This document shows positions 14,901-27,797 of a stretch of 64,000 bases of DNA, in pieces. Origin of the DNA: Pyrenopolyporus hunteri. Taxonomy: Eukaryota > Ascomycota > Sordariomycetes > Xylariales > Hypoxylaceae. Every line of letters begins with the position of its first letter. Position 1 is the first letter of the stretch. Under the pieces are notes generated by a model. The model was not told the DNA's origin and did no database searches. It worked only from the letters and a program-made list of their open reading frames with translations. Position numbers and translations under genes: made by a program. The DNA is taken from assembly GCA_902806595.1 (NCBI GenBank), contig CADCXC010000006.1, forward strand, positions 248,001 to 312,000, given 5' to 3'.

Positions 14901-15190
14901 GAGACTTTGAATGTACACTATTTTTGTATTAACTGAGAATCGTTAAGAGTGCTTTAGACGATACCTTGGATACTCTCGTGTTTCGAGCTCATATCTGCTC
15001 ATGTCCATATTGCGTCGTGTTAATATATAGGTATGTTTGTGTGCTACACATTAGGCTATGTTGTGTTCCGATTAAGCGATGGTGCACTTAGATAGCGACG
15101 GATGAGCTTTCTCCTGCCGGAGCTGGGTAGGGCTGGGCTAGACGAGATGTCTCGTCACATTGGATGAGTAGGACTCGATCGCCTGGGAAG
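11931..15190. other. Gene-poor region of ordinary composition
   Basis: About 3.2 kb between the RIP block and cwc24. Composition is moderate, rich in CTA/TAG words, and no ORF longer than 67 codons is present. Two stretches look slightly protein-like: a 53-codon ATG ORF at 14352-14513 on the + strand, and an open + strand frame at about 14041-14178. Neither joins to a larger gene that I can recognise. The region may be decayed genic DNA. The last part (about 15050-15200) should include the 3' untranslated region of cwc24. Confidence 0.5.
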
Positions 15191-15202
15191 TCAAACAACC
15201 TT

Positions 15203-16264
15203 TCACTTGCTATGGCCCCCTTCCTCGTCTTCTTCGGGTACTTCTTCGCCGGCTTCAATAGCCTTCTGACGCTTTTTCGCTTGACGTTCCCTTTTCTTCT
15301 GTAACAGTTTGTTCAGCGTCTTCGCGTTGTTGAACACGCCCCCCGTGCCCGCGCCGCAGGCGGCACAGCCTGGATCTTTCCTATATCTCTGCAGAGCACA
15401 TTGCAAACAGAAGTAATGCTGGCACTTCGTAACGATGGGTTCCTTGTACGGCCCCTTGCAGATGATACAGGCAAAGGGGATCTTTTCAAGTAAAGCTTCT
15501 TCAGCCGCATCGACGTCGCCATCGTCGGCGTCGGTATTTCGGTTAGCGCTTGCCACGACCTTCCCACCGAGGTTCTTCTTGCCCTTGGTCACGTTTTCCC
15601 ACTCCCTGTCGAGCTGCCAGCCTTGCTTGTAGTCCTCACGAGCGTGCAAGAACTTGCAATTGTCGCCGAAGCCGCAGAAGCCGGTCTGCTTATAGTCTTT
15701 GCATACGTCGGGGGCGAAGTCGGTTACGGTGATGGTTCTGATATTGGTCGCTGCCTTGATAGGGCCGACCGTCCGGTTCGGCGCGTTCGGATTTTTCTGT
15801 ATGAATTTGGTCTGGTTGGCGAGGCCTTTGTATGTCCCGTCCGGCTGCGTTGGAGCCTCTGTCGCGTCTTTGGACTTGGGGAGCGGTCGCGTCTTGCCAA
15901 GCAGATTGGAATCTTCGTCGAACCAGTTGGTCTGCTTGGTGGCGTCGTTTGTACTGGTGATGGGCACGCTGCGATCAGCTTCGAAGATGGTGGCGCCGTG
16001 TTTTTGGTCGGCACGTGCTGCGTTGTCTTTAGATGAGGCTGTCACGATAGCGGTATTCTTCTTGCGTCTCTTAACTCGTTGTCCTGTCTCATCTTCGGAT
16101 GAACTGTAATCGTCGTCGTCGGTGTCACTGTTGGCTGGGGGTGGCGTTGCTGGGCGTTTCCTGATATTCGCCTTCCCTCTTGCGCCTCGTTTCTTGAATA
16201 TGGCAACCGGGGCGATGGGAGTGCTGCTCGCTGCGGCTTCGGTCGGGGTTGCGTCGCCGGCCAT
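15203..16264 (-). CDS. cwc24: Pre-mRNA splicing factor Cwc24 (CCCH + RING)
   Basis: A single-exon 353-residue protein. The N-terminal 180 residues are charged and low-complexity, with acidic and basic patches. A CCCH zinc finger follows (C188, C197, C203, H207, spacing 8-5-3), then a RING finger with C266, C269, C281, H283, C286, C289, C300 and C303. The C-terminus is a basic then acidic tail. The order CCCH then RING, the bridging DYKQGWQLDREWE motif and the length are those of fungal Cwc24, the relative of human RNF113A. That family acts in the spliceosome with the Prp19-associated complex around the first catalytic step; the RING also suggests ubiquitin-ligase activity. The ATG sits at 16262-16264. 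A MITE lies about 140 bp upstream of the start and so within or next to its promoter. Confidence 0.93.
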   Translation of the reverse strand: MAGDATPTEAAASSTPIAPVAIFKKRGARGKANIRKRPATPPPANSDTDDDDYSSSEDETGQRVKRRKKNTAIVTASSKDNAARADQKHGATIFEADRSVPITSTNDATKQTNWFDEDSNLLGKTRPLPKSKDATEAPTQPDGTYKGLANQTKFIQKNPNAPNRTVGPIKAATNIRTITVTDFAPDVCKDYKQTGFCGFGDNCKFLHAREDYKQGWQLDREWENVTKGKKNLGGKVVASANRNTDADDGDVDAAEEALLEKIPFACIICKGPYKEPIVTKCQHYFCLQCALQRYRKDPGCAACGAGTGGVFNNAKTLNKLLQKKRERQAKKRQKAIEAGEEVPEEDEEGGHSK

Positions 16265-16406
16265 TATGGGGGAGAACTTCTGAAGCCTTGGCGTGGGATA
16301 ATTTTAGGTCTCCTTGTTATGGGATGATGAGGGTCTGGGGTTTGAATTTTGTTTGTGTTGGAGAAGTCCGAGATGGTTCTAGATAGAGAGATGGGTACCT
16401 AAGGTA

Positions 16407-16801
16407 CAGTGGGTTGTAAAAAGTTCCTACCCGCTGATCCGTACACGATACACCCCGCAAATTAATTACAGCTATTAAATATATATATATACCGTATAAA
16501 TGCAATAGAAAAACCCCACTTTATTAATATTTCGTATACCACCCATTAACTTTGATTATAGCTACAATCCTATGCGGTATAAAATTGAACAGCGATCGTA
16601 ATACAAACCTATCAATAACCTACTAATTTCAAGGGATAATTCCTTTCCACGCATTATAATTAAAAAATTCGAAATAGCTTCGTATAATACGTAGTAAATT
16701 GAAGGTTGAAAGGTAAAAAATTACTTTTAAGTAGTGGGGATATTCAATTTACGGGGGTATCTAGTACGAGCCACCGGGTAGGAACTTTTTACAACCCACT
16801 G
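16407..16801 (+). mobile_element. 395-bp Tc1/mariner-like MITE, copy 1
   Basis: A 395-bp element with perfect 27-bp terminal inverted repeats beginning CAGTGGGTTGTAAAAAGTTC, flanked on both sides by TA, the target duplication of Tc1/mariner elements. The interior is AT-rich and non-coding, so it is a non-autonomous miniature element needing a transposase from elsewhere. A second copy of exactly the same length lies inverted at 27798-28192. It sits about 140 bp upstream of the cwc24 start codon. Confidence 0.92.
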
Positions 16802-18200
16802 TAAGGTAAGGCAAGGCAAGGTGTAAGCTGGTGCTTACCTAGTGTACCTACCTAGGTGCCTACCGTAGGTAAATCAAACATACCTACCTAATAATTACCT
16901 ATGATAGGTACCTAGAATTACCTACATGTAGATGGTCTACGTATGGTACGTACCACCTATGCTTTATGTTCTAGAAGACGTATTACATAAGAAGAATACT
17001 ACTAGCAATGGCGATGGCTTACTTTTTCCAGGTACAGCAGACCTGCTTTGTTTCAATTGGCTGATGCCGTCCCGAGCTAGTCTGTATTCGTATACGCGCC
17101 CCCGAGATCTTCACAGTGCGACCGCGATGTACTACATGTATCTGTATGGATGTGTTTACTTTTTTCTAAGGGGATAGGTGATTGTCTTTCGGGGCCTCAG
17201 CCTTGCATTGTTTCGTAGGTAGCGGGAGTTAAAATTAGCAGGGAACCCCTCATGGCGGGTGGGGAGCTCTAAAATTGATTTCTTGTCGATTCTTCATGCG
17301 TAACACCCGTAACGCCATAATTTCCCATGGTTGTAATACCTAACTTCACCACTTCTTCGACTTGGTAAAGAGGAACGGTGCCGGGTGTTTCTTAAGTCAT
17401 TTTACGCCTTGCTTGTATTTTCTTTGCATGCCTAGAAATTCTAGGCAGACCTTGAATCGCCTCGTTCGAATTGAGTGTTATTATGATGTTGAAGAGAGGC
17501 AGTGTCGATATTTTCTTCTTAGCTACCTGGGTACCTTGGCTTATACTTGACAATTTACAATTCTACTTATTTGCTTACCCGCCTGTAAAGATCAGAAAGA
17601 GATATGCATCAGTGCATTATACACGTGTAAGTTGGTATAAGACATCGGACGAAGGTATTCATGTGCGTATAAGTAGCGAGCTGGCGGGTACCTGCAGCTG
17701 GGTGTAGCCAGTACCTGTTATATTGATTGAATCAAGCTTGAATCATCCAATTAGGATGTACGTTAATTACCTAGCCTCTGGGCCTATATATGTATGTCGG
17801 GTGGGTAGGTAGGTACCACCTAGCCCAACATATGCAGGCGGGTACCCTTAATAACTACCTAGGTAAGGTACACGTAAATATGTGCGGTACCTACCTCCTG
17901 CAAGTAGGTACCTAGTAGATACCTACCTACATGTAGGTTTTGCTGCTCGTCTGCTACGTGTCAAAACTTGACGTAAAGCTTCCTTGCACTGTATCAGGTA
18001 TGTACCTACCTAGGTTCCATCCGGGAGTGTCTCTCTCTCTGCGTTGATCCCTGTCGCAGCTCCCAAACCCACTCGTACATAGGTCGTCACCGCAAAGCCC
18101 ACAACACCGGTATACCACTACCTATGGCAGGAACCCACACACTGGGAACACCGGCTGGTTCAATCGTTTAACACAGATTTTGGCCCGTTCTTCCCATCTT
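16802..18200. other. Intergenic DNA with TAGGTACC-type repeats
   Basis: No supported gene. Dense clusters of overlapping TACCTACCTAGGTA-type words occur at about 16800-16925 and 17780-18010. Several short ORFs (60-81 codons) in this interval lack family features and are treated as chance. Confidence 0.6.
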
Positions 18201-19863
18201 CAACATTGTCATCTCATCCTTTGTTGACTCCCATCTCCTTTCCCTCCCCTTCCCTCCCCTCGTTTCTCCCGGTCTCTCCCTTCTTTCCGTCCGGGCTCCC
18301 CGTTCTTATTATTTGTGAGACCATTCCCAGCCAATCCAGGAATCCGGTAGCTGTTCTTCTTAGACCGTTTCCCCGAGTCTCCAAATTTTCCGGTTCCAGG
18401 TTCTCTATTTGGGGCTGATTGTTTCTTCCTACGCAGGACGCGTCGTTTACACACGGCGCCGGTCAACCGCATGCTCGCGGTGTGCCTGCATTTTACATTT
18501 TATCAAACCTACACGCTCATTTGGTCATTAATCCGGTCGCTCATTCGTCCCGCTATACACTCTTCCTAATTGTATTGTTTCGGCTTCTCCATTTTCTTAA
18601 AAATAAAAATCCAAGACAGGTTACCCGCGAAACCCTTGTTTCCATTCCTTTCCCGCGACAACTTTGTTTTTTCTGCCCATCTTCTTTTTCCCTACCTAAA
18701 ATCAATTGTTAATACCTAGCTGTCGTTACCCGTTACCTCTTTTAATTCCGGTCTCTGAACAAGAAAAAAACTAGAATTCAAACCGATACTTTTCTTCGTC
18801 CTGCTTTCGACGGTCGCCTACCTCCTCACAGCTCGCGTCGCCAACCTTGATTTTCCCACGTCACGCCTAACGCAAATCTGAGTTGCCTACCTCCTACACG
18901 AGCACTTGGGCTTACCCAGCCTAACTTTGCCTAACCTCGCCCACCTAGGTGTATCTTAGCTGTTAAAGTACCTACCTACCTAGGTGGTAGGTAACATTGA
19001 GATCCCTAAAGGTACCCTACCTTAGGTACCTACCTAGGTTTAACCTGCCGGGACCTTAAAAACGAGCTAGCAGGTCGAAATTCCTTCTGGCGGGCGGCTG
19101 CGTCGCGTGCTCCCCGTGCAACAATTGTTTAGGTTTGCTACCTAGGGTTGTTTAGGCTCCTTCCGCGTTATATCGTCGTCGCAACCTCTTTCACTCGATC
19201 GCGCACTGTACGTAAATATACATACCGTTTTGAATCAAGCTTGGCCAAAAAAGAAAACCTCCCAAACTCCGATCGACCGCGTTCTGCACCTGGAATACCT
19301 GGAATACCTGGAATACCTGGGACGCCTGGAACGCCTGCAATTGTACCAGTCACACCATTCCCCCCCTCTCTGCGATCCTGGTTGCTGGGAATTCCGGAAT
19401 TCCAGCGCATTCGAATTGACCTGAGACTTTGATCGAGGAACGTCATCCGAGGCTTTCAATTCCGATTGACAGCAAATCAACAGAAAATTTCTCTGGCCAT
19501 TAGTTGTTCCCTCAGCCCTCTTTCGCCCATCATACAGCGCATCCAAGTCATCTCACGTCAACGTTGGGCGTTGTCAATTTCCGCGCCACTTTATTCGAAT
19601 CTTCATTGGGTGTGTGCTTTGCGTGCTGGGCCTGCGCTCTGCCACTCAATCCCTAGACGGTAACTAGGCCGCCTCTCTTTGGCTCTTGGCCCAGGGGCAA
19701 TACTCGTTAGCTCCGGCCACGTCAAATTTCTCGACAGACCTGGTTCATTTGCGCTTCACCTTCACCATCACGTGCGACATTCGCGTCTTTATCAAGCTGC
19801 ATGCCGCAGCTTTAATCCAAGGGGAAATTGCCTTCTCCTTGGACATCTCCAACTAGCAGCGCG
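18201..19863 (+). promoter_or_regulatory. Probable promoter and 5' untranslated region of apsA
   Basis: About 1.6 kb upstream of the ATG at 19864. The stretch 18200-18420 is rich in C and T on the + strand (CCCTTCCCTCCCC runs), a usual feature of fungal promoters just upstream of transcription starts. TACCTACCTAGG words recur at 18960-19040. A 9-bp minisatellite lies at 19290-19334. No coding exon is recognised, but an upstream non-coding exon cannot be excluded. Confidence 0.4.
19290..19334 (+). repeat. 9-bp minisatellite, five units
   Basis: Five head-to-tail units of CTGGAATAC, the last two diverged to CTGGGACGC and CTGGAACGC. Because the period is a multiple of three, it creates repetitive ORFs in several frames, including collagen-like Gly-Ile-Pro repeats on the minus strand that should not be taken as a gene. 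Confidence 0.85.
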
Positions 19864-22800
19864 ATGGCGTCCTTCGGTCGTAGAGGCGGGGCCTCGTCGC
19901 CTGCGCCTGCTAATGACCCTTTCGTGGCAGCTGCATCGCCCCCAAGTGCGAGCCATCACCGATTCTCCAATTTCGATTCCCAGATTTTCGCACTTGGCCC
20001 TAATGCCTCGCCAACCCAAGCGAGACGAGCCCTCGAAGCTCATCTCGCTGAGACGGATCGAAGAATGGAGGAAGCGGGGAAATTGGGTACGGCGCTGCTT
20101 CAGCAGCGAAAGGAGCTGACCGAACGATTGATGGAGGTTGAGAAGGTGCACGCCGAAGGAGAACTCTCTGACGATCTGCGTCAAAAATTGGCCGAGATCG
20201 AGAAGGATTACAACGATGTCGCCAGAGAAAGCGCACGAGCCTTTCTTCCGAAACAGAGAGTCCCCAGTAATGAAGCTTCTGCTGGATCACCGTTCGTGCC
20301 GGAAGGCAAAGGGGGAAGGGTAAGGCTCTAAGGTATGAGGCGAGATGGGAACTTGTTGACTAATTATATTCATAGCGTTCCGTGAGCCCTTCTAAGTTCG
20401 AAGGCCAGGCGACCGGATCCCCAACAAAGTTCAACGTTCCTAACCGAAAAGTCCGAAACCAACCGGCTAACCGGATCCACGACATCGAATTCGCGGCCGA
20501 GATCAGCACGTCCCTAATCGCTCAAGTGCGCAACTTGCAGGGCCTGCTCGCCGAGAAAGAGGAAGAGCTGAGGGTGATCAAGATTGAGAAGTCTAAGCTC
20601 GAGTACGAAGCTGAAGGTTTTCAACAGCGGGTCAAGGCTCTAGACGAGAGTGAGACGCGCTATAAGGACGAGAACTGGAGCCTCGAGACCCAGGTTCACG
20701 ACCTTCTGGCTAAAGAAAGAGAGGCCGAAGATCGTTACAAGAAACTACAGCAAAGCCTTACCCTGCTCCAAGCTGAGAAGACATCAACGCAGAGAGAATT
20801 GGACGAGGTGAAATTGAACCATGCCAGACTTAGCGAGGAATACGCCGCAGCTGTCAAGCATCACGACATAGAACTTGGCTCCGCAAAGCGTAACATGGTC
20901 ATTGCCGATGCCGAACGCGCGGCTTTGCGGAAAAGGGTCGAGGATCTGACCGGACAAAACCAAGAGCTCGCGAAAGCCGTCGCGGCATCGCAAAGGGCGA
21001 GGGTAGTCGAGCGAGAATCAACCCTTGGCATGAACGAAGAGGATTCCGAGACTGCACCGGACAAATCGACTCCCGAGCACTCACCCCCACCTTCGCCCGT
21101 GAAGGGAACCCCGCGACACTCTCTTCTAGAGTCGGAAACGCTGAAGACATCCTTAGGACATGCTCATCGCACTATCCAAGGGTTGAGAAGCAACGTTCAT
21201 AGAGAGAAAACCGAAAAGCTCGAACTTAGGCGAATGCTCCAAGAAGCTCGCGACGAAATAGAGAAGCTGAGACACGACCCTCCACCTCAACCCAAGCGAA
21301 CTCGCAAAGCCGAAGCTAAAGAGCCTAAGAAGCCTTTGCGGTTGTTGGGTGGTGTACGAACTATCCGGAATGAAGTCGTCTCTGAAGATTCAAACTGGGA
21401 AGATCAACCCGACTCCACCAGCCCAGCTGCTTCGTCTCTAGCCTCGCGGGGATCTAGAAAGTTCCAGTCCGTAGTTGAAGAGGTATCCGAGCAGTTCGAA
21501 ACGGCCAACGAGACAAGCGATGCGGCCTTTGAGACCGCAAACGAGCCGGTGACAGAGACGGATGACTTCCACACGGGCGCTGAAGAGTTCTCGAGCGACG
21601 ACGACGACGATGACGACGCTGAAACCGAAACGGAAAGCCCTTCGAAGCGTCGTACGCCCAGGAATAGGTTACCTAGCCTACATGCTGGTCTGACGCGTAG
21701 CGGATCTGTGCATAGCACAGCGTCGACTGAGGATGAAGATTATCCCTTTGAGAGTGGTACGGGGGCTCCTGTTATGTTGCCGCCATTCCAGCAGAAATTC
21801 CCTCTACGTGTCAGCCGAGGAGCTTTCCGTCGTTCGAGGCAGCCTAGTGAGGAGCCCGCATTCCCCAGCAGTCCTCCAAGTATTGCAAGCAGCATAGCGG
21901 GGACTCCTCACCAGCCTATCCAAAATCTAGCGGCTGAGCTGGGCGACTTTGATGCCAGCGATAACGAATCATATCTCTCTGGGACTCCTAGTAGGCGGTC
22001 CATTAGAGGTCGGACCGTATCGCCTCCGCCACCTGTCCCGCCGTTGCCAAGAGTCATCATGGTGGATAGTAGTACGATGACAGACGACCTCTTGGGGTCG
22101 CGGGCTATTGCCGTCGACGCCGACCGGCCAATGTCTATGGATACCTTAGCAAGCCGCTTTTCTACGTCTTCATACGATTCAGTCGTGCATGATATGGACG
22201 AGAAACTTTCAAAGTTCCCTTCACCTCCCACTTCCCCGCCGAAAGACGTTAGCCTCGGCTCGGGACTAGAGCTTTCGACTGTTCATGCCCAGGATGTCGA
22301 ACCTCTTCACGCACCGAGCGCCCACGCGGCCGAGCTCGCCGCCTTACGGGCTGAGCACGAAAGGACTCTGAAGGAAATTAGCGACGAGCAGGCGGCTGCT
22401 TACGCAGCTGCTCTGGAACAGTTAAAGAGCGAACACGCGGAGCAGTTGAGCAGGATACATGATGAGGCCAATATAGCTCACACGAAAGAACTCGAGACTC
22501 TGAAATCGAGCCACGCTGATGAGATCCACAAGGCAATTTCCGAGGTCCAGGCTATTCACGCACGTGAGCTCGAAGCATTGAAGTTGAGCTACTCTGAAGA
22601 ACTCGATAAGACTGTCGCCAGCGCCCAGAGTACCTATGCCCAACAGCTCGAAGAGCTTAAGTCCACACATGCTGAAGAGATTAGCAAGGCTATTGCTCAG
22701 ACTGACGCAGCCCACGCGAAAGAGTTGGAGGCGCTTAAGTCGAGCCATGCTGACGAGATAAGCCGGGCCGTTTCCGATGCCCGAAACGTTCATGCCCGCG

Positions 22801-25800
22801 AACTGGAGACACTCAAGTCGGCCCATGCTGCGGAGATAACCGATGCGTTGGCCGAGCTCCGCGCAGCTCATGCCCAAGAACTTGAGGAACTCCGCTCACG
22901 TTATGATACTCAAGCTGCTGATGCCGCTGCTGAGAGTCAAGCAGCTCATGCTCAAGAGATCGATTCACTAAAATCCAGTTTCGCCGACCAGGTATCCCAG
23001 AAGGAGCTGGAAAGCCAGAGAGCCCATAATGCGGAACTAGATGCCCTTAGATCCTCACATGCGGAGCAAATGTTAATTAGGGAATCCGAGATTAAGGCTG
23101 CGCACGTTACCGAGTTAGAAAACCTACAGGCCAAGCATGCCGACGAGTTGAAGAACGTGAAGAATGAGAGCGATGCTCGACATGCCGCCGAAATCGCAAG
23201 TTTAGTTGCGGCCCATTCCAGCCAAATTGATCAGCTGAAGTCGGAGCTATTTAATGCTCACGCCGAGCAGGTACAAACTTTGCAGGTTGAGTTTGCCGAG
23301 CAGCTTAACAGAGCGAGGCAGCAGTCCAACACAGCTCATGCGGAGGAGCTTGCCGCGTTGAAAGCAACCCATTCGGAACAAATCGAACAACTGAAGAATA
23401 CCTTGGTTGCCGCGCACGCCGAGGAGCTAAATACGATCAAGGCGACGCACGCAAAACATGTGGAGGAACTTAAGAAGGACGCTGATGCTCAACGCGCTAC
23501 AGAAATCGCCACACTCATCGCATCCCACAATAGACAAATCGAATCTCTCAAGGCCGAAAGCCAAGCTACACTGGCCAAAGAACTGGCGGCTTTGAAGGAG
23601 ATTCATGCACAAGAGATCGATACGCTTAACAGCCAGCATGCCATTAATCGCGCTCGAGAACTGGAAACGTTCAAGGCGGCCATTGATAAACAGGTCGAGT
23701 CCTCTAAGAACGAAGGTGACGCAGCGCACACCCAACAGATTGAGGCGCTTAATGCCGCCCATGCAGAGGTTCTAGAAGCTCAGAGGCGTGAGAGTGAAAA
23801 GTCGCAGTTACAAGCCCTCGAATCGTTAAAGGCTTCCCATGAGAGGAATGTTGAGGCGCTAAGGAGCGAGAACGCCTCCGCACGGGCGAAAGAGCTTGAT
23901 GAAGTTACTTCTAACCATATCAAAGAATTAGATATTTTGAGACAGGATCATGAGTCTTCTATGGCTAAAGCACTGGAAGACCTCTCGACAGCTCATTCCA
24001 AGCAGTTAGAAGACATTCGTCAAAGTCACCTTAAGGACTTGGCTGTATTGACTTCGGAGCACGAGTCAGCCAAAGCCAAGCTCGTCGAAGAACTTACAAG
24101 CTCTCATTCAGAGGAGCTTGAGAAGGTTCGTCAAGATCTCGAGTTATCCAAGGCAGCCGAGATTGCTGCATTACGCGAGGACCATGCGAAGGCTCTAGAC
24201 GTTTTGAAAGCCGAACACCAAGAAGCGGAGTCACGTAAATTGCAGCAATTGGTAGAGAGCCACAAGCAGTCATTAGAAAATCTCAAACTTGAGCACGAGG
24301 CTATTCAGGCACAAAAGTTAGAGGAGCTTGTGGCCAAACACGGTCGCGAGTTAGAGAGTCTCCGGCAAGAAAGCAACGAGAAATCCGAGGCGTTGGCAAC
24401 ATTAAGGACAGCTCACGCCAACGAGTTGGAGTCACTGAAGAATGAGAACGAGGCAGCGCACGCGCGGGAACTGGAACAACTGAAGAATTCACATGCTGAG
24501 GCTCTAGAGACTCTTCGCGCTGAACATCAATCTGCCCTTGAAAACATCTTGGAATCGCTCAAGAATGACCACGCGAAAGAACTGCAGAAGCTCGAGGAAC
24601 AGCGCGACATTACTCAAGCCGAAGCACTCGACGCTCTTCGTGCCAACCATTCTCGTGAATTAGCTCAGCTCAAGAGCGACGCTGACGCGGCACTCGCGAA
24701 GGAAATAGACTCCCTCAAAGCCGAGCACGCCAATATTCTTCAATCATACCAAAATGACAGCTTTATGGAGAAAGAGAAACTTCTTGCCGACCATGCCGCG
24801 GAGATGGATGCTCTTAGAAAATCCTTAGAGGTTAGACCACCTACTTTAGGCTTCTCTCCCATAAGATCCACCGAGACCAAGCCCGTCGAAATACCAGAGC
24901 TTAGGAGCCCTAAACGAGAAGCGTTCATTATTCCACGCGAAGATCGTCTATCGCAGACTTCATCCGCAATTGGGCAACTTGGACGAAGAGGCGAGAGGGC
25001 GGCGACGCCAGAAATTGCTGAAGATGACACACGACAATCGCCTAGCGCTACACCGGGCCCCGAGACGCCAGAGTCGAAGCGTCCGTTCAAGGAGTTATCA
25101 ACCAACACAAACGTGCGACCATCACAAAAGCTCACAGCTCATAGCTCCGACCAAAGTTCCCAGACTACCCTCACCTCGGACGGACTTGATCGATTATTGA
25201 AATCCCAAATCCGCGCCTCCGAAGACTCCGTCACGATTGCCACAGCTGAGGGTGCAGTCACTGTAACACCTATGGACGAGATACAGGCAAGACGAAGGGC
25301 TACTGGCGAATCTGGGGCTATTTCTGCCCCTGAACCCATTCCTGTACGACGACCAGGCAGCTCATCCAGCGCTCAGACTTCGACTCTGAACAGACCGCCT
25401 TTGCCTGCTAATCACCTCGAGGCAATCGAAACTGCACGCACACATTCATCTAGCGGCGGAAAGGGATCGATGGGGCCTCCACAACTTCCTGCATCAGCGT
25501 ATAAGAACCCGAGACCGGAAACGCCAAGCAACCGACACCTAGGATCTCCATCCGTAAAGAGTACGCCAACGCTGAGAGCCGGTAGAACTTCGATGCCTGG
25601 TTACGCAGATATCCATTCTCCCGTGAGGAGGCCCATCCATAGCAGACAATCGTCGGTCTCCTCCTTTGTATCCGAGATCGACACACGGTTTAATATTCGT
25701 GGCGATATGAGCATGGACGCGTCGACTTTTGGTCCCGGTACCGACCCTCGTATGATCCAAGCCATCACTCAGACCATGATTGGCGAATATCTCTGGAAAT

Positions 25801-26725
25801 ACACACGCAAGACCGGCCGCGGGGAAATGTCGGAGAACAGACATAGACGGTATTTCTGGGTTCATCCTTATACTAGAACATTATACTGGAGCGATCGCGA
25901 CCCATCTACAGCCGGCCGATCAGAATTAAAGGCGAAGAGTATTCCAATCGAGGCCGTACGCATAGTTGGCGACGACAACCCTATGCCCCCCGGACTTCAC
26001 CGGAAGAGTCTCATCATCGTTTCTCCTGGTCGAACGGTTAAATTCACTTGCACAACAGGCCAGCGGCACGAGACGTGGTTCAACGCACTTTCGTACCTCC
26101 TGCTTCGGACAGGAAACGAGACCCAGGCGGATACGGAGGAGATAGCTGGACAAATCACTCAAGAAGACGTCGATGAGTTCAATCCTTCGGCTAGTCGACG
26201 ACCGGCGAACGGCAACCGCTCGCGACCACCGCCATCCTTATCGTCGTACAACTCAAGGACTACTCGCAACGACTCACCGCAAATGGAAATATCTATGAGC
26301 ATCCCAACGTTAACCCCTACGCGCGAGAGGGAAGCTGCTCGAAGCGGTACTCTAGGGAGACTGAGCGGCTATTGGAAATCAAGTTCTATAAATAGCACCT
26401 TCAGTAGCCTGAGAAGTAGGAGCCACATTCCCCAGGAAGACGCTATTTACGAGGCGAGCGAAGTGCCTGATAGCGCCGAAGACCTGAGACAGATTATTGA
26501 GCAACAAGACCGAGCCTCTGACAAACTCGAGAATGTCAGAGCATGCTGTGATGGTGAGTTCGACCACGTCCATGTCACGACTACACATAAGCTAACTCGA
26601 ATGTAGGGAAACACGACGTTGGAACCCTGTCACACACCAAGCGTGGGCGTGTCCATAATACACATTCGCATCCTGGACGTTCGACGACACCAACACCTGC
26701 GAGTACTAAGCGGGCCCGCGCGTGA
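19864..26725 (+). CDS. apsA: ApsA/Num1-type cortical anchor with C-terminal PH domain
   Basis: Three exons: 19864-20319, 20376-26553 and 26607-26725. The introns are 56 and 53 nt with GTAAGG/CATAG and GTGAGT/TGTAG ends and CTAAT/CTAAC branch sites, giving 2250 residues. The longer upstream open frame begins at TTG, so the start is the ATG at 19864. The N-terminus is coiled coil (about 20-130 and 160-440). A Ser/Pro/acidic linker follows. Residues 801-1616 are 31 tandem 26-residue coiled-coil units. After another disordered stretch, residues 1944-2064 form the PH domain of the Mcp5/Num1 family (GEYLWKYTRK, RRYFWVHPYTRTLYWS). Proteins of this family bind PI(4,5)P2 at the plasma membrane and anchor dynein, and in yeast mitochondria, for nuclear migration. 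The C-terminal exon adds a basic His/Arg/Thr-rich tail. Confidence 0.93.
22320..24767 (+). repeat. 31 tandem 26-residue (78-nt) coiled-coil units inside apsA
   Basis: Each unit follows the pattern AHAxELxxLKxxHAxEIxxx plus about six variable residues, for example AHAKELEALKSSHADEISRA. I can divide residues 801-1616 into 31 units: 30 of exactly 26 residues and one of 25, with a single 11-residue insertion after unit 22. The sum, 816 residues, matches the span exactly. Units 3 to 15 are most regular; later ones drift. DNA identity between units is low, so this is an old, selected protein repeat and not a recent minisatellite. Confidence 0.9.
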
Positions 26726-27797
26726 CCCACGCAACCTCCTTGTATACCGTAAGTGCGGCGACGCCATGCTTAGACCCGCTGCCGTCCTTCCGTTCTAGTC
26801 GATCACTCAATATAGCATTTGTACCATCTCATTATATTCTTTTTCTCGCTACGAAGGCTAGCTATGGATTCTTACGACGCTTACGACTCGCATTTTCCTT
26901 TCCGCGTCTTTTAATTTGCGTTCATTCACAGGGCCCGACTCTACGCCAGCCTACCGCGGGTTGGGGTTTCCTATCCTACCACCACGTCAAAGCTGCGTCA
27001 ACGTACTCATCACTCTCTTCCTCGGAACTATTCTGGAGTTAGGAGGACAAAGGACCGTCTCATACACGTTACCAAACCACTCGGATGCGGGGAGCACTTC
27101 ACATGGTCCAAAAGCCTATAAGGGTGAAGTCAAGGGGTTAATAGAACGCTTGCGGGATGCAAGACTCAACCTATAGGAGATAGGTTTCTTTGCCAAGTAT
27201 AAGGCCTATGTGTGGCTTTAAGTATTGCTGCATGGTACTCTTGTCTTGAATGTTCTTGGACGGATTGGTCAAAGGGAGGGCATCCTTGTATGCTATCGTC
27301 ATTAGAGTATTGGCATTACACCCGTTGAATGAGATTGTTTTTTTTTAAAAAAAAAAAAAAAGAAAGAAAGAAAGAAAGGGTATTAGTACTAGAAACAGTA
27401 GGCAATCCCGTGCGATCCAGGCCAATCTGAGCAGTTCAGTCGGGATAATAATCACAGTACAGCTAGAGCAGTGGGTATGGGACCTTACCCACCTACATAC
27501 CACCCAGGCAAGTATCCACGCAGCTTGATTCTATGGGTAATCCAGCGTTGATACACGATCACGATGTTAGTAGCGTCTCCAGAAGCTCTAGATGCCTAAT
27601 TCAACTTGTGAAATGTGCAACAACGTCAGACTACCTACCTAGGTACCTATCTAAGATAGGTACACCCAGGGAACCTCGAAATCGCAGCCCATCCTTATTA
27701 TAGGTATTACAATTTCAACCGCTATAACGTAAAGAATTCTAACGGGTATATACCTACCTACTAAACTACAGCGCTATTTGTATTGGATAGGTACCTA
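26726..27797. other. apsA 3' flank and intergenic DNA
   Basis: No supported gene. The first few hundred bases should contain the apsA 3' untranslated region. A T9 then A15 tract followed by four GAAA units lies at 27338-27379. TACCTACCTAGGTACC words occur at 27630-27665. Confidence 0.5.
27338..27379. repeat. T9/A15 tract followed by (GAAA)4
   Basis: Nine T, then about fifteen A, then four GAAA units and GGG. The T/A part could form a hairpin. It is about 610 bp downstream of the apsA stop codon. Confidence 0.8.

Noticed and set aside
19168..19546. Collagen-like and other repetitive ORFs on both strands
   Set aside because: They arise from the 9-bp minisatellite at 19290-19334, whose period keeps several frames open. 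They lie in the upstream region of apsA and have no conserved domain.
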